Position numbers and translations under genes: made by a program
Notes under the pieces: generated by a model
What the model saw: the letters and a program-made list of their open reading frames with translations, nothing else
Database searches by the model: none
Told to the model about the DNA's origin: nothing
Assembly: GCA_038526245.1 (NCBI GenBank)
Contig: JBCBGZ010000009.1
Span: 1 to 64,000, forward strand
DNA from: UBA5336 sp038526245
GTDB taxonomy: Bacteria > Pseudomonadota > Alphaproteobacteria > Caulobacterales > Hyphomonadaceae
Length of the DNA: 64,000 nt
Reading direction: 5' to 3'
Shown here: positions 11,220 through 19,083 of the stretch, piece by piece
How positions within the stretch are numbered: position 1 is the first letter of the stretch
Layout of the letters: each line of letters starts with the position of its first letter

Positions 11220-11795
11220 ATGGGCGCAGACACAGGTTCGCTGGATAATCCGGGCAGCAATGAGGCGCCATATGCAAAGCGCACCATCGCCCTTGTGGGG
11301 TTGATGGGCGCTGGCAAGTCCACGGTCGGGCGTCGCCTGGCAGATCGGCTTGGTCGGAAATTCTATGACAGTGACGTGGAAATCGAAAAGGCGGCAGGCC
11401 TTTCGATTTCGGACATCTTCTCGATCCATGGCGAGGCGGAGTTCCGGCGCGGCGAGAGGAAAGTGCTGGCCCGACTCCTGGAAGATGAGCCTCACGTACT
11501 CGCCACGGGCGGTGGAGCGTATCTGGACCCCGATACCCGCACCATGCTGCGGGACCGCGCAATCACGGTTTGGTTGAATGCGGATCTGGAGACGATCTGG
11601 AAACGGGTGTCGCGGCGCGATACCCGGCCTTTGCTCAGGGCGCCAGACCCAAAAGGCGTGTTGACGCGCCTGTTTGAGGAACGTGAGCCGATTTATAGCC
11701 AGGCAGATCTTTCGGTCGCCAGCGTGGATGGGCCGCATAACGAAACCGTGATGGCCATTATCAAAGCCCTTGAGGGATGGACCGGACATGCCTGA
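11220..11795 (+). CDS. aroK: Shikimate kinase
   Basis: This enzyme phosphorylates shikimate at the 3-OH in the chorismate pathway. The Walker A P-loop is VGLMGAGKSTVG, shikimate-binding residues include DSDVEIEK and GEAEFRRGER, and the glycine-rich ATGGGAYLD loop and the lid RRDTRPLL are present. About 191 residues from ATG 11220. A GTG at 11202 is possible, but it sits against its purine-rich site and so is less likely. The stop overlaps the start of aroB (ATGCCTGA), the usual aroK-aroB operon. Confidence 0.95.
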   Translation: MGADTGSLDNPGSNEAPYAKRTIALVGLMGAGKSTVGRRLADRLGRKFYDSDVEIEKAAGLSISDIFSIHGEAEFRRGERKVLARLLEDEPHVLATGGGAYLDPDTRTMLRDRAITVWLNADLETIWKRVSRRDTRPLLRAPDPKGVLTRLFEEREPIYSQADLSVASVDGPHNETVMAIIKALEGWTGHA

Positions 11796-12915
11796 CGGCG
11801 AGAGCACTCACCGCACGGTCACTGTCGGGCTCGGCGCCCGCAGCTACGACATCACAATTGGCCCGGGCCAACTCGCAGGTATCGGCGCCGTACTCGCTCC
11901 CATGGTGAAGAGCCCACGCGTCTTTGTATTGACCGACAAAACCGTTGCTGAACTGCATCTGCAAACCCTGGAAACCGCGTTTTCAGGGGTGGGATTCAAG
12001 ACCCATGCGCGGATCATTCCTGCGGGCGAGGCTTCGAAATCCTGGGCCGAACTGGAAACAACGCTCGATTGGCTTTTGGAAGCTGGCGCCAATCGAGGTG
12101 ACGTTTTGGTGGCCCTGGGCGGCGGGGTTGTGGGCGACCTGGCCGGGTTTAGCGCATCCATTATGAAGCGCGGTATGTCGCTCGTTCAGGTGCCGACCAC
12201 TCTGCTGGCCCAGGTCGACAGTTCGGTTGGTGGCAAGACCGCCATCAATACGCGCCAGGGCAAGAATCTGGTTGGGGCATTCTACCAGCCCCGCCATGTC
12301 CTGATCGACACTGACCTCCTTACAACACTTCCAGCGCGCGAACGCGCCGCAGGCTATGCCGAAATCGTCAAGTACGGCTTGCTCGGCGATGCGCCCTTCT
12401 TTGATTGGCTTGAGCGCCATGGAGAAGCAGTCACCGCATTGGAAGCTGGCCCGCTCAGCGAAGCCATTGCGCGTTCCTGCCAGGCCAAGGCCGACATCGT
12501 GGCACAGGATGAACGTGAAGGCGGCGTGCGCGCGCTTTTGAACCTTGGCCACACCTTTGGCCACGCGCTAGAGGCAGAGAACGGTTATGGGCCAGATCTC
12601 CTCCATGGCGAGGCTGTTGCGTGCGGAATGGCATTGGCCCTGCGCTATTCGGCGCGGCAGGGGCTGACGGACACGGCCACCGCCGCGCGCGCGGAGAGCG
12701 TTTTGAAATCGGCCGGTCTCGTCACGCGCCTCCCAGCGCTCGCCGGAGGTCCCTACCCTGCCGACCGGTTGGTCGAACACATGCGCCATGACAAGAAAGC
12801 CCGCGGCAATGCCGTCCCACTGATCCTTGCGCGAGGGATCGGCAAGGCTTTCATCCACCCCGACGCGAACTTAAGTGACGTCGAAGACTTTCTCAGCGAA
12901 GAGGCAAGGCCGTAA
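11788..12915 (+). CDS. aroB: 3-dehydroquinate synthase
   Basis: This NAD- and metal-dependent enzyme converts DAHP to 3-dehydroquinate. The nucleotide loop GGGVVGDLAGF, the PTTLLAQVDSSVGGKT segment and the zinc ligands in NLGHTFGHALE are all visible. It has 375 residues from ATG 11788, preceded by GAGGGA at 10 nt. A TTG at 11770 in frame was rejected. It overlaps aroK by 8 nt and is followed 12 nt later by the CNNM/CorC-type gene, probably in the same transcript. Confidence 0.96.
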   Translation: MPDGESTHRTVTVGLGARSYDITIGPGQLAGIGAVLAPMVKSPRVFVLTDKTVAELHLQTLETAFSGVGFKTHARIIPAGEASKSWAELETTLDWLLEAGANRGDVLVALGGGVVGDLAGFSASIMKRGMSLVQVPTTLLAQVDSSVGGKTAINTRQGKNLVGAFYQPRHVLIDTDLLTTLPARERAAGYAEIVKYGLLGDAPFFDWLERHGEAVTALEAGPLSEAIARSCQAKADIVAQDEREGGVRALLNLGHTFGHALEAENGYGPDLLHGEAVACGMALALRYSARQGLTDTATAARAESVLKSAGLVTRLPALAGGPYPADRLVEHMRHDKKARGNAVPLILARGIGKAFIHPDANLSDVEDFLSEEARP

Positions 12916-12927
12916 GGGCCACACACC

Positions 12928-14223
12928 ATGATCATCGGAACGGCGATAGCCATCATCTTCCTGCTCAGCCTGTCTGGCTTTTTCTCAGGATCTGAAACCT
13001 CTCTGACAGCCGCGTCCCGCTCCCGGATGCACGCCCTTGAGAAAGACGGCGATCCCCGTGCGGCGGCTGTCAACAAGCTGCTGGAAGACAAAGAGGGCCT
13101 GATCGGGGCCATCCTGCTCGGCAATAATCTGGTCAACATCCTGGCATCTGCCCTGGCCACCAGCCTGTTTATCTCCCTCTTTGGCCAGGGCGGCCTCGCC
13201 ATGGCGCTGGCAACGGGCATCATGACCGTCTTGGTACTGGTCTTTGCTGAAGTCCTGCCCAAGACCTATGCCATCACCCGCCCCGATGAGATGGCCCGCA
13301 GTGTGGCGCGCCCTATTGGCTGGCTGAAAAATGGCGTCGGCTGGATCGTGGTCGGCATCCAGGCGATCGTGAACACGACACTGCGCCTGATTGGCGTGAA
13401 GGCCGCCGGTGACGCGGTGCCCTATGATGAAGAAATCCGCGGTGTGGTCGATTTTGCCCACTCGGAGGGCGATATGGGCGCGGAGGATCGCCACAGGCTG
13501 GTCGGCGCGCTGGAGCTCAAGGAACTGACCGTCGAAGACGTGATGATCCACCGTAAGAATATCAACATGCTCGACCTCGATCTCGGCCCCCGCGAACTGG
13601 TGATGCAGGCCCTGGCCAGCCCCCATACGCGCCTGCCGCTGCACCGGGGCAATCCGGACGAGATTGTCGGCGTGCTCCACGCCAAGGACCTCCTGCGGGC
13701 CATGGCCGCCCAGGGCAACGATCTAGACGAGTTGGAAATCGACGAGATCATCCGTGACCCGTGGTTCATTCCCGAAACCACATCCGTCCAGGACCAGTTG
13801 GACCAGTTCCTCTCGCGCCGCAGCCACTTTGCGCTCGTGGTCGACGAATACGGCGCGCTGCAAGGTCTTGTGACCCTTGAAGACATTCTGGAGGAAATTG
13901 TCGGTGACATCCGCGATGAGCATGACGCCACAGTTCAGGGCGTACGCCCGCAGCCCGATGGCAGCGTGAATGTGGATGGATGGGTGCCGATCCGGGACCT
14001 TAACCGTGCGCGCGGCTGGAACCTGCCCGATGATGGCGCCGTTACGGTTGCCGGGCTCGTGATCCACGGCGCCCAAACCATTCCGGAGCCGGGCCAGTGC
14101 TTCGTCTTCCACGGCTACCAATTCGATATCCTGCGACGAAACCGCAACCAAGTCACAGGACTGAAAGTGCGCCCGGTCGTTGATGAAGACGAACCCGAAG
14201 GCGAAGTCATCGCCGCGAAATAG
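12928..14223 (+). CDS. CNNM/CorC-family transporter with CBS pair (hemolysin family protein)
   Basis: Residues 1-170 form the CNNM (DUF21) membrane domain, starting with a helix around MIIGTAIAIIFLLSLSG and the conserved motif SGSETSLTAASR. Two CBS domains follow (about 200-320: EDVMIHRKNI, TTSVQDQLDQFL, YGALQGLVTLED), then a C-terminal CorC_HlyC domain with DGWVPIRDLN. The family is implicated in Mg2+ or Co2+ export; 'hemolysin' is a legacy label. The length of 431 is usual. It follows aroKB, a conserved alphaproteobacterial neighbourhood. Confidence 0.9.
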   Translation: MIIGTAIAIIFLLSLSGFFSGSETSLTAASRSRMHALEKDGDPRAAAVNKLLEDKEGLIGAILLGNNLVNILASALATSLFISLFGQGGLAMALATGIMTVLVLVFAEVLPKTYAITRPDEMARSVARPIGWLKNGVGWIVVGIQAIVNTTLRLIGVKAAGDAVPYDEEIRGVVDFAHSEGDMGAEDRHRLVGALELKELTVEDVMIHRKNINMLDLDLGPRELVMQALASPHTRLPLHRGNPDEIVGVLHAKDLLRAMAAQGNDLDELEIDEIIRDPWFIPETTSVQDQLDQFLSRRSHFALVVDEYGALQGLVTLEDILEEIVGDIRDEHDATVQGVRPQPDGSVNVDGWVPIRDLNRARGWNLPDDGAVTVAGLVIHGAQTIPEPGQCFVFHGYQFDILRRNRNQVTGLKVRPVVDEDEPEGEVIAAK

Positions 14224-14253
14224 ACCAGCGGGCGAACAGCTTGCTCCCACCCC

Positions 14254-14285
14254 AAAAAAAGGGTGCCCCCTTGCGAGGACACCCC
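14254..14285 (-). terminator. Rho-independent terminator of the UrcA-family gene
   Basis: Read on the minus strand, an imperfect GGGTGTCC...GGGGGCACCC stem is followed by seven T residues. It lies 40 nt past the stop of the UrcA-family gene, between two convergent genes. Confidence 0.65.
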
Positions 14286-14325
14286 AAGTCGGCAGTTCCA
14301 CTCGGAGGGCCGAGCGACCGTCTGA

Positions 14326-14667
14326 TTAACGTGTCAGAGCGGCCATTTGGCGCCGAGCAGCTGGGTCACCGATCTGCTCTCCGTGGAAAGCGATCAGGCT
14401 TTGATTCTGTGTGGCCGCGACGGCCTTTGCGAGGAGGGTTTCTGTGCAGGCCTCCTGCATCCGCATCCGCGCACCGAGTTGGCGGACCTCGCTGGGGGAG
14501 ACCCGGCAGGCGGCCTTCGCTGTGTCGATAAAGGTGGCATAGGTCTTTGAGACCGGCGCAGTTGGGGAGTAGGTGAAGTCTGCCTTTACGGGTGCTTCTG
14601 CGGCAGCAGTTGCGGCGAAGGCCGTAAATGCGGCACCTGCAAGGAAGGTTTTGATCATGCGTGTCAT
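14326..14667 (-). CDS. UrcA family exported protein
   Basis: The 113-residue protein has a Sec signal (MTRMIKTFLAGAAFTAFAAT...AEA). The mature part has two cysteines spaced as in UrcA-type proteins (KAACRVSP and QEACTETLLAKAV), likely joined in a disulphide. UrcA proteins are small periplasmic proteins of unknown function, abundant in Caulobacterales and Sphingomonadales. ATG 14667 follows AGGAG at 7 nt. Its promoter region is shared with the divergent membrane regulator. Confidence 0.8.
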   Translation of the reverse strand: MTRMIKTFLAGAAFTAFAATAAAEAPVKADFTYSPTAPVSKTYATFIDTAKAACRVSPSEVRQLGARMRMQEACTETLLAKAVAATQNQSLIAFHGEQIGDPAARRQMAALTR

Positions 14668-14710
14668 GGGTGTCTCCTCAGAAAGCGATGTGTGCACAGC
14701 GTCTCGTGCT

Positions 14711-14791
14711 GTGACGTCACCCTTGCTGAGCTGGGCCAGCGAGGTCCTTGTGGAGACCTGAAAACGGCCTGATTTTCGTCTTATGAAAATC
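14711..14791. promoter_or_regulatory. Two palindromes in the urcA/regulator intergenic region
   Basis: GTGACGTCAC (14711-14720) is a perfect 10-bp palindrome, and GATTTTC / GAAAATC (14771-14777 and 14785-14791) is a perfect inverted repeat with a 7-nt spacer. Both lie in the 215-bp divergent spacer. They are plausible operators, possibly for the adjacent OmpR-type regulator. The assignment is inferred from position only. Confidence 0.35.
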
Positions 14792-14882
14792 TGATGATGT
14801 TGTTTTTATTGCGTTTTCGGTTTCAAGTTTGCCCTTGTGACGCCCCATTGCGCTGATAATCTACCTTTGTAGACGGGGGACC

Positions 14883-16823
14883 GTGCGCGTGGATGGATCA
14901 TACAGAACAACACCCGAAGCCTTTCGGGTCGGCCGGATCGACGTTGATCCCCAGTGCAATCTCATCATAGGCGAGCATACCGAGATCAGCATCGAGCCGC
15001 GGATCATGGACGTGCTCTGCGTGTTGGTGGAGCATGCTGGCGACGTGGTGGCGCGCGATACGCTGATTGAGCAAGTCTGGCGCGTTGAGCATGGCGGCGA
15101 TGACAGTCTCAGCCGCGCGATATCCCTGTTGCGGAAAACCCTGCGCGATGCAGGTGAGACTGACACGGTGATCGAAACGATCCCGAAGCGTGGATACAAG
15201 CTGACCTTACCCGTTAAGGCACTCAGTCGTGCGGAATTGCCGGGGGGTTTGTTTTTGGACAACGCACCAGACGAAACGGCCGACGCGCGACCCGACAAAT
15301 CATCAGGACGGGGGCTGGCGCTCGCAATTGTCGCGGCAACCTTGATGTGCGCTGGCGTACTTGCGGTCCTGCTCACCCGGCCTGCCCCGGATACGCAAAC
15401 GGTATCGGTTGAAATCGACCGGGTGTGGCTCGCCCTAGTCCAAACCGTCAGCGACACACCCCAGACAGAACGGTTCGCGAGCAATCTGCGCGCCCAGATG
15501 TCGAGCCAGCTCCTCGCGAATGGGCTGTTCACCACGCTGGCTGCGGGCGGCGAAGCACAAGGCCAGAAATTTGACATTACCACACGCGTTGACGGCGGGG
15601 AGGACATGCTCCGCGTCACGGTGAACTTGGTGGACCATCCCAGCCAACTCCTGCTGTGGTCGCGGGTCTTCGAGCCCAGCGAGGAAGGTCAAGCCTTCGA
15701 CCTGACCGTCTCGACGCGCCTTGCGGGCGTGCTGGGCTGTATGACCCGCTGGCGGCCGGATTTTCGTGAGACACCTGTGGAGACTCTGGCGCTTTATGCC
15801 CGGTTCTGCGAACGACTGTACGAGGCGAAGATGGGCGATGTCCTGACATTCTCACAGCCGATCTATGACGCAGACCCAACCAATCCCTACGCCATCAGCC
15901 TGCACGCCTGGGCGACGGTGCTGGAAGCCAAACATCAGGAGAGCCCCGAAGACAGCGAAATCCTCTTCGCAGACGCCAAGGACTTGATCGTCCCCATCCT
16001 GGACAGCGATCCAGAACACCCGTTTGCCAATTTCGTTGCTGGCGCAATCAGTTGGACCCGAAGTGGCGGGAAAGATCTGATTGAGGTGGAGAACCGGATG
16101 CGGATCGCGTCCGCGCCCCAGGCGATGCCAGACGAATTCTACACGCTGTATTCCAATTTTCTGCGGTCCGTCGGGCGATTTTCTGCCGCGTCGGACATGT
16201 TTTACAAGGCCGCATCCAACCACCCCAACGATCCTGAACTGCTGACGCAGATGGGATGGATTTTCGCGTCGCTGGGCGATTACGGTGCGATGGAACGCCA
16301 ATTTGATCGCGCAGCGGAGATTGATCCCGATCTTTGGCTGCTGCACTTGCGCCGCCTTCAAAGCAAGGTGTTCCTCAGGGATGATCCGGAAGACGCCCTC
16401 GCCTTCCTGCGCCAGCCACCAGAAGGCGATTACCAGGCGCCCGAGAACTACCAGCAATGCTACCGAATATTTCTCAGGCTGAAACAGGGCGTTGTGAATG
16501 ACCCTACGGCGCTCGAAGAGGCCTGCCGCGGCGTCGCCTACCACTGGCCGATGCGCATGTATGTTGCGCTGGGCGAAATTGATCGGGCCTGGGCGCTGAT
16601 CGAAGGCGGAGCCGATGCCACAGTTTATGACGAGACCATCATACACTTCTATCCAGACATGGCCCCGTTCCGACAAGACCACCGATTCTGGATCATGATG
16701 GACCGGTATGGGCTGGTGGACTATTGGGCCGAGACCGACCGTTGGCCAGACTTCTGCACCATGGAAGCCCTGCCAGTGGATTGCCGCACCATGGCGCGGC
16801 GCGCGATCTCCGAGACAGACTGA
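14883..16823 (+). CDS. CadC/ToxR-like membrane transcriptional regulator with periplasmic TPR-like region
   Basis: Residues 12-110 form an OmpR/PhoB-type winged helix (EISIEPRIMDVLCVL, TLIEQVWR, SLSRAISLLRKTL, IETIPKRGYKL). One transmembrane helix follows at about 144-164. The remaining 480 residues are periplasmic and look like a TPR-type sensor (for example HPNDPELLTQMGWIFASLGDY). Such one-component regulators bind DNA while tethered to the membrane and respond to envelope cues. The GTG start at 14883 follows GGGGGA. The target may be the divergent UrcA-family gene; this is inferred from position. Confidence 0.88.
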   Translation: MRVDGSYRTTPEAFRVGRIDVDPQCNLIIGEHTEISIEPRIMDVLCVLVEHAGDVVARDTLIEQVWRVEHGGDDSLSRAISLLRKTLRDAGETDTVIETIPKRGYKLTLPVKALSRAELPGGLFLDNAPDETADARPDKSSGRGLALAIVAATLMCAGVLAVLLTRPAPDTQTVSVEIDRVWLALVQTVSDTPQTERFASNLRAQMSSQLLANGLFTTLAAGGEAQGQKFDITTRVDGGEDMLRVTVNLVDHPSQLLLWSRVFEPSEEGQAFDLTVSTRLAGVLGCMTRWRPDFRETPVETLALYARFCERLYEAKMGDVLTFSQPIYDADPTNPYAISLHAWATVLEAKHQESPEDSEILFADAKDLIVPILDSDPEHPFANFVAGAISWTRSGGKDLIEVENRMRIASAPQAMPDEFYTLYSNFLRSVGRFSAASDMFYKAASNHPNDPELLTQMGWIFASLGDYGAMERQFDRAAEIDPDLWLLHLRRLQSKVFLRDDPEDALAFLRQPPEGDYQAPENYQQCYRIFLRLKQGVVNDPTALEEACRGVAYHWPMRMYVALGEIDRAWALIEGGADATVYDETIIHFYPDMAPFRQDHRFWIMMDRYGLVDYWAETDRWPDFCTMEALPVDCRTMARRAISETD

Positions 16824-16835
16824 GCACTTCGCAAC

Positions 16836-18668
16836 TCAGGCTTCGGTGAATTGCAACTCCGCCAGCCGGGCATAAAGGCCGCCTGCAGCGACCAAGTCAT
16901 CATGGGTACCCTGCTCCACAATCCGGCCCGCATCCATCACAATGATCCTATCAGCCCGGCGCACGGTGGCGAGACGGTGAGCAATGACCAGGGTTGTGCG
17001 CCCCTCCGCAGCCTTCGCAATGGCGCGCTGAACCGCAGACTCACTTTCGCTGTCCAACGCACTGGTCGCTTCATCCAGCAGAAGCACCGGCGCATCGCGG
17101 ACAAGGGCACGGGCGAGGGCAATCCTCTGGCGCTGCCCCCCGGACAGGCCCCGTCCCTTCTGACCCAGTTCGGCGTCCAGTCCACCCTTGGTCTCCAGAA
17201 AAGCCCGGGCTTCGGCCATGTCCGCGGCCTCCAGCAGCTCTGAATCGGACGCCTCGAGGCCTCCAAATGCAATGTTTTCGCGCGCGGTCCCGGTAAACAA
17301 CGCAGATTCCTGGGGTGCATAGGCAAACTGACCGCGCCAGGCGTCGAGGTCACAGCTCTTCGCAGGGACGCCGTCGAGCCGCACGGCGCCAGCCTCCGGA
17401 TCAAACAACCGCAAAGCGAGGCGAAAGACAGTGGATTTTCCGGCGCCACTGGGGCCGACAAGTGCGATGAAATCGCCTGGTTTCACAGCCAGAGAAAAGT
17501 CTGAAAGCGCAGGTGCCTCGCCAGGCGCATATCGGAAAGTCACATCGTTAAAACTCAAAGCCCCGCTGGTGCGCTCCGGCAAGGCCACTGGCTGTGCAGG
17601 GCTTGTGATCTCCGGCTGCGCACTCAGCACATCTGCGGCCCGGTCTGCCGCGCCTGCCGCGCGCATCACTTCGCCGTAGACCTCTCCAAGCATGCCGAAC
17701 CCCGACCCGGCGTAGAGCGCATACAGCACCATCGCCGTGAGATCTCCGCCGGTCATCGCACCGGTGGCCACCGCGCGGGCCCCAAGCCACAGAACCAGCG
17801 TGATCCCGCCAAAAGCGAGGATCGAAATCAGCAGCATCATCCAAGCGCGTACCGTGTTGCGCTTCAGGGCGGCAGCGAAGGTTTCTTCCACGGCCCGGGT
17901 GAACCGGGCCTTTCGGGCGCGCCCCTGGCCGTAGGCCTGGACGAGTTCGATGGCGTCGAGGGTTTCGGCGGCTTCTGCCCCGGCATCGGCCAGAGCAGAC
18001 TGGGTTTGGTTGGAGAGACTGCGAATAATCCGGCCGACGGCCATGATTGGCAGGATTGCCAAGGGAATGATCACCAACAACATGCCGCCCAACTGCCAGT
18101 TCACCAAAAGCATGGCGATTAATGCGCCCACGGTGTTGAGCAAGGTACGCGTGGCCAGCGACATGGACGAGCCGAGGAAGTTCTCGATCAGCGCCACATC
18201 CGCGGTCAGGCGCGAGACAGCCTCTCCCGAACGCATCTTTGAATGATACCGGGAGGAGAGTCCCAACATATGCCCGTAAAGATCCCGGCGCAGATCGGCC
18301 GCAATCCTTTCGCCGAACCGGGACACAAAGTAAAACCGTAGCGCACCCACCCCCCCCAATGCGACGGCTGCGAGAAACACAAACAGGAAATTCTGGTTGA
18401 TGGCGCCCAACACGGCATCCGTGCTCGCGCCCGCGCCAAACCCCGCATCGACAGCACCGCCAAACAAGATGGGAATGGTCAGCGAAATCACGGTGCCCAT
18501 GAGCAGGAACACCAAAGCCGCCCCAACGGTCAGCTTGTGCTGCAAGGCGTAGGGCAACAGCATCGCTAAGGGTTTTAGGCTCCGTCCCTTCGGCCTTTCG
18601 TCCGCCGCGGCGCGCGTATCGACCGCTGAGCGACGGTCGATTTCAACGGTTTCAGTGTCTTGCGCCAT
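16836..18668 (-). CDS. ABC exporter, fused permease and ATPase (MsbA/lipid-multidrug type)
   Basis: A half-transporter of 610 residues. The N-terminal 6-helix exporter domain spans about 45-330 (LTVGAALVFLLMGTVISL, MLLVNWQLGGMLLVIIPL). The ATPase follows with Walker A GPSGAGKST, signature LSGGQRQRIALARAL, Walker B VLLLDEATSALD and H-loop VIAHRLAT. It would act as a homodimer exporting lipids, drugs or peptides; the substrate is not evident. ATG 18668 follows GGAG. It is convergent with the regulator and divergent from rpmE. Confidence 0.9.
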   Translation of the reverse strand: MAQDTETVEIDRRSAVDTRAAADERPKGRSLKPLAMLLPYALQHKLTVGAALVFLLMGTVISLTIPILFGGAVDAGFGAGASTDAVLGAINQNFLFVFLAAVALGGVGALRFYFVSRFGERIAADLRRDLYGHMLGLSSRYHSKMRSGEAVSRLTADVALIENFLGSSMSLATRTLLNTVGALIAMLLVNWQLGGMLLVIIPLAILPIMAVGRIIRSLSNQTQSALADAGAEAAETLDAIELVQAYGQGRARKARFTRAVEETFAAALKRNTVRAWMMLLISILAFGGITLVLWLGARAVATGAMTGGDLTAMVLYALYAGSGFGMLGEVYGEVMRAAGAADRAADVLSAQPEITSPAQPVALPERTSGALSFNDVTFRYAPGEAPALSDFSLAVKPGDFIALVGPSGAGKSTVFRLALRLFDPEAGAVRLDGVPAKSCDLDAWRGQFAYAPQESALFTGTARENIAFGGLEASDSELLEAADMAEARAFLETKGGLDAELGQKGRGLSGGQRQRIALARALVRDAPVLLLDEATSALDSESESAVQRAIAKAAEGRTTLVIAHRLATVRRADRIIVMDAGRIVEQGTHDDLVAAGGLYARLAELQFTEA

Positions 18669-18812
18669 AGGGTCTCCGGGACCTGTGGAAAGAAACGGCA
18701 TCCAGCGCCTTGATCAAGTCCTGTGGATCATGTATTCGGCGCGCTTGATTTTTACGCGTGGTCAAACGCGCGCACCCATGTTTTGCGCCCACGGCTTAAA
18801 GAGGCAGGCACG

Positions 18813-19028
18813 ATGAAATCCGAAGGACATCCCGACTATCACTTCATCACGGTTGTGATGAATGACGGCACCGAATACCAGACCCGTTCGACCTACGGAA
18901 AAGAAGGCGATCGCCTCGTCCTGGATATCGACCCCACCACGCACCCGGCCTGGACCGGCGGCGGCGCCCGCATTTCTGACCGCGGCCGCGTGTCCAAGTT
19001 CAAGGACAAGTTCAAGGGCTTCATGTAA
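18813..19028 (+). CDS. rpmE: 50S ribosomal protein L31
   Basis: A 71-residue protein with the L31 pattern HPDYHFITVVMNDGTEY, LDIDPTTHPAWTGG and SKFKDKFKGFM. It has no zinc-ligand cysteines, so it is the C-minus form typical of alphaproteobacteria. ATG 18813 was chosen by homology to the family start; the 30-codon upstream extension has no support. A good terminator follows. Confidence 0.95.
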   Translation: MKSEGHPDYHFITVVMNDGTEYQTRSTYGKEGDRLVLDIDPTTHPAWTGGGARISDRGRVSKFKDKFKGFM

Positions 19029-19052
19029 GCCTTACCCCAACACGAAATCAGA

Positions 19053-19083
19053 AGCCCTCGCCCACTGTGGTCGGGGGCTTTTT
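19053..19083 (+). terminator. Rho-independent terminator of rpmE
   Basis: Arms AGCCCTCG (19053-19060) and CGGGGGCT (19072-19079) are followed by TTTTT. It ends against the stop codon of the convergent patatin gene and may work weakly in both directions. Confidence 0.85.
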
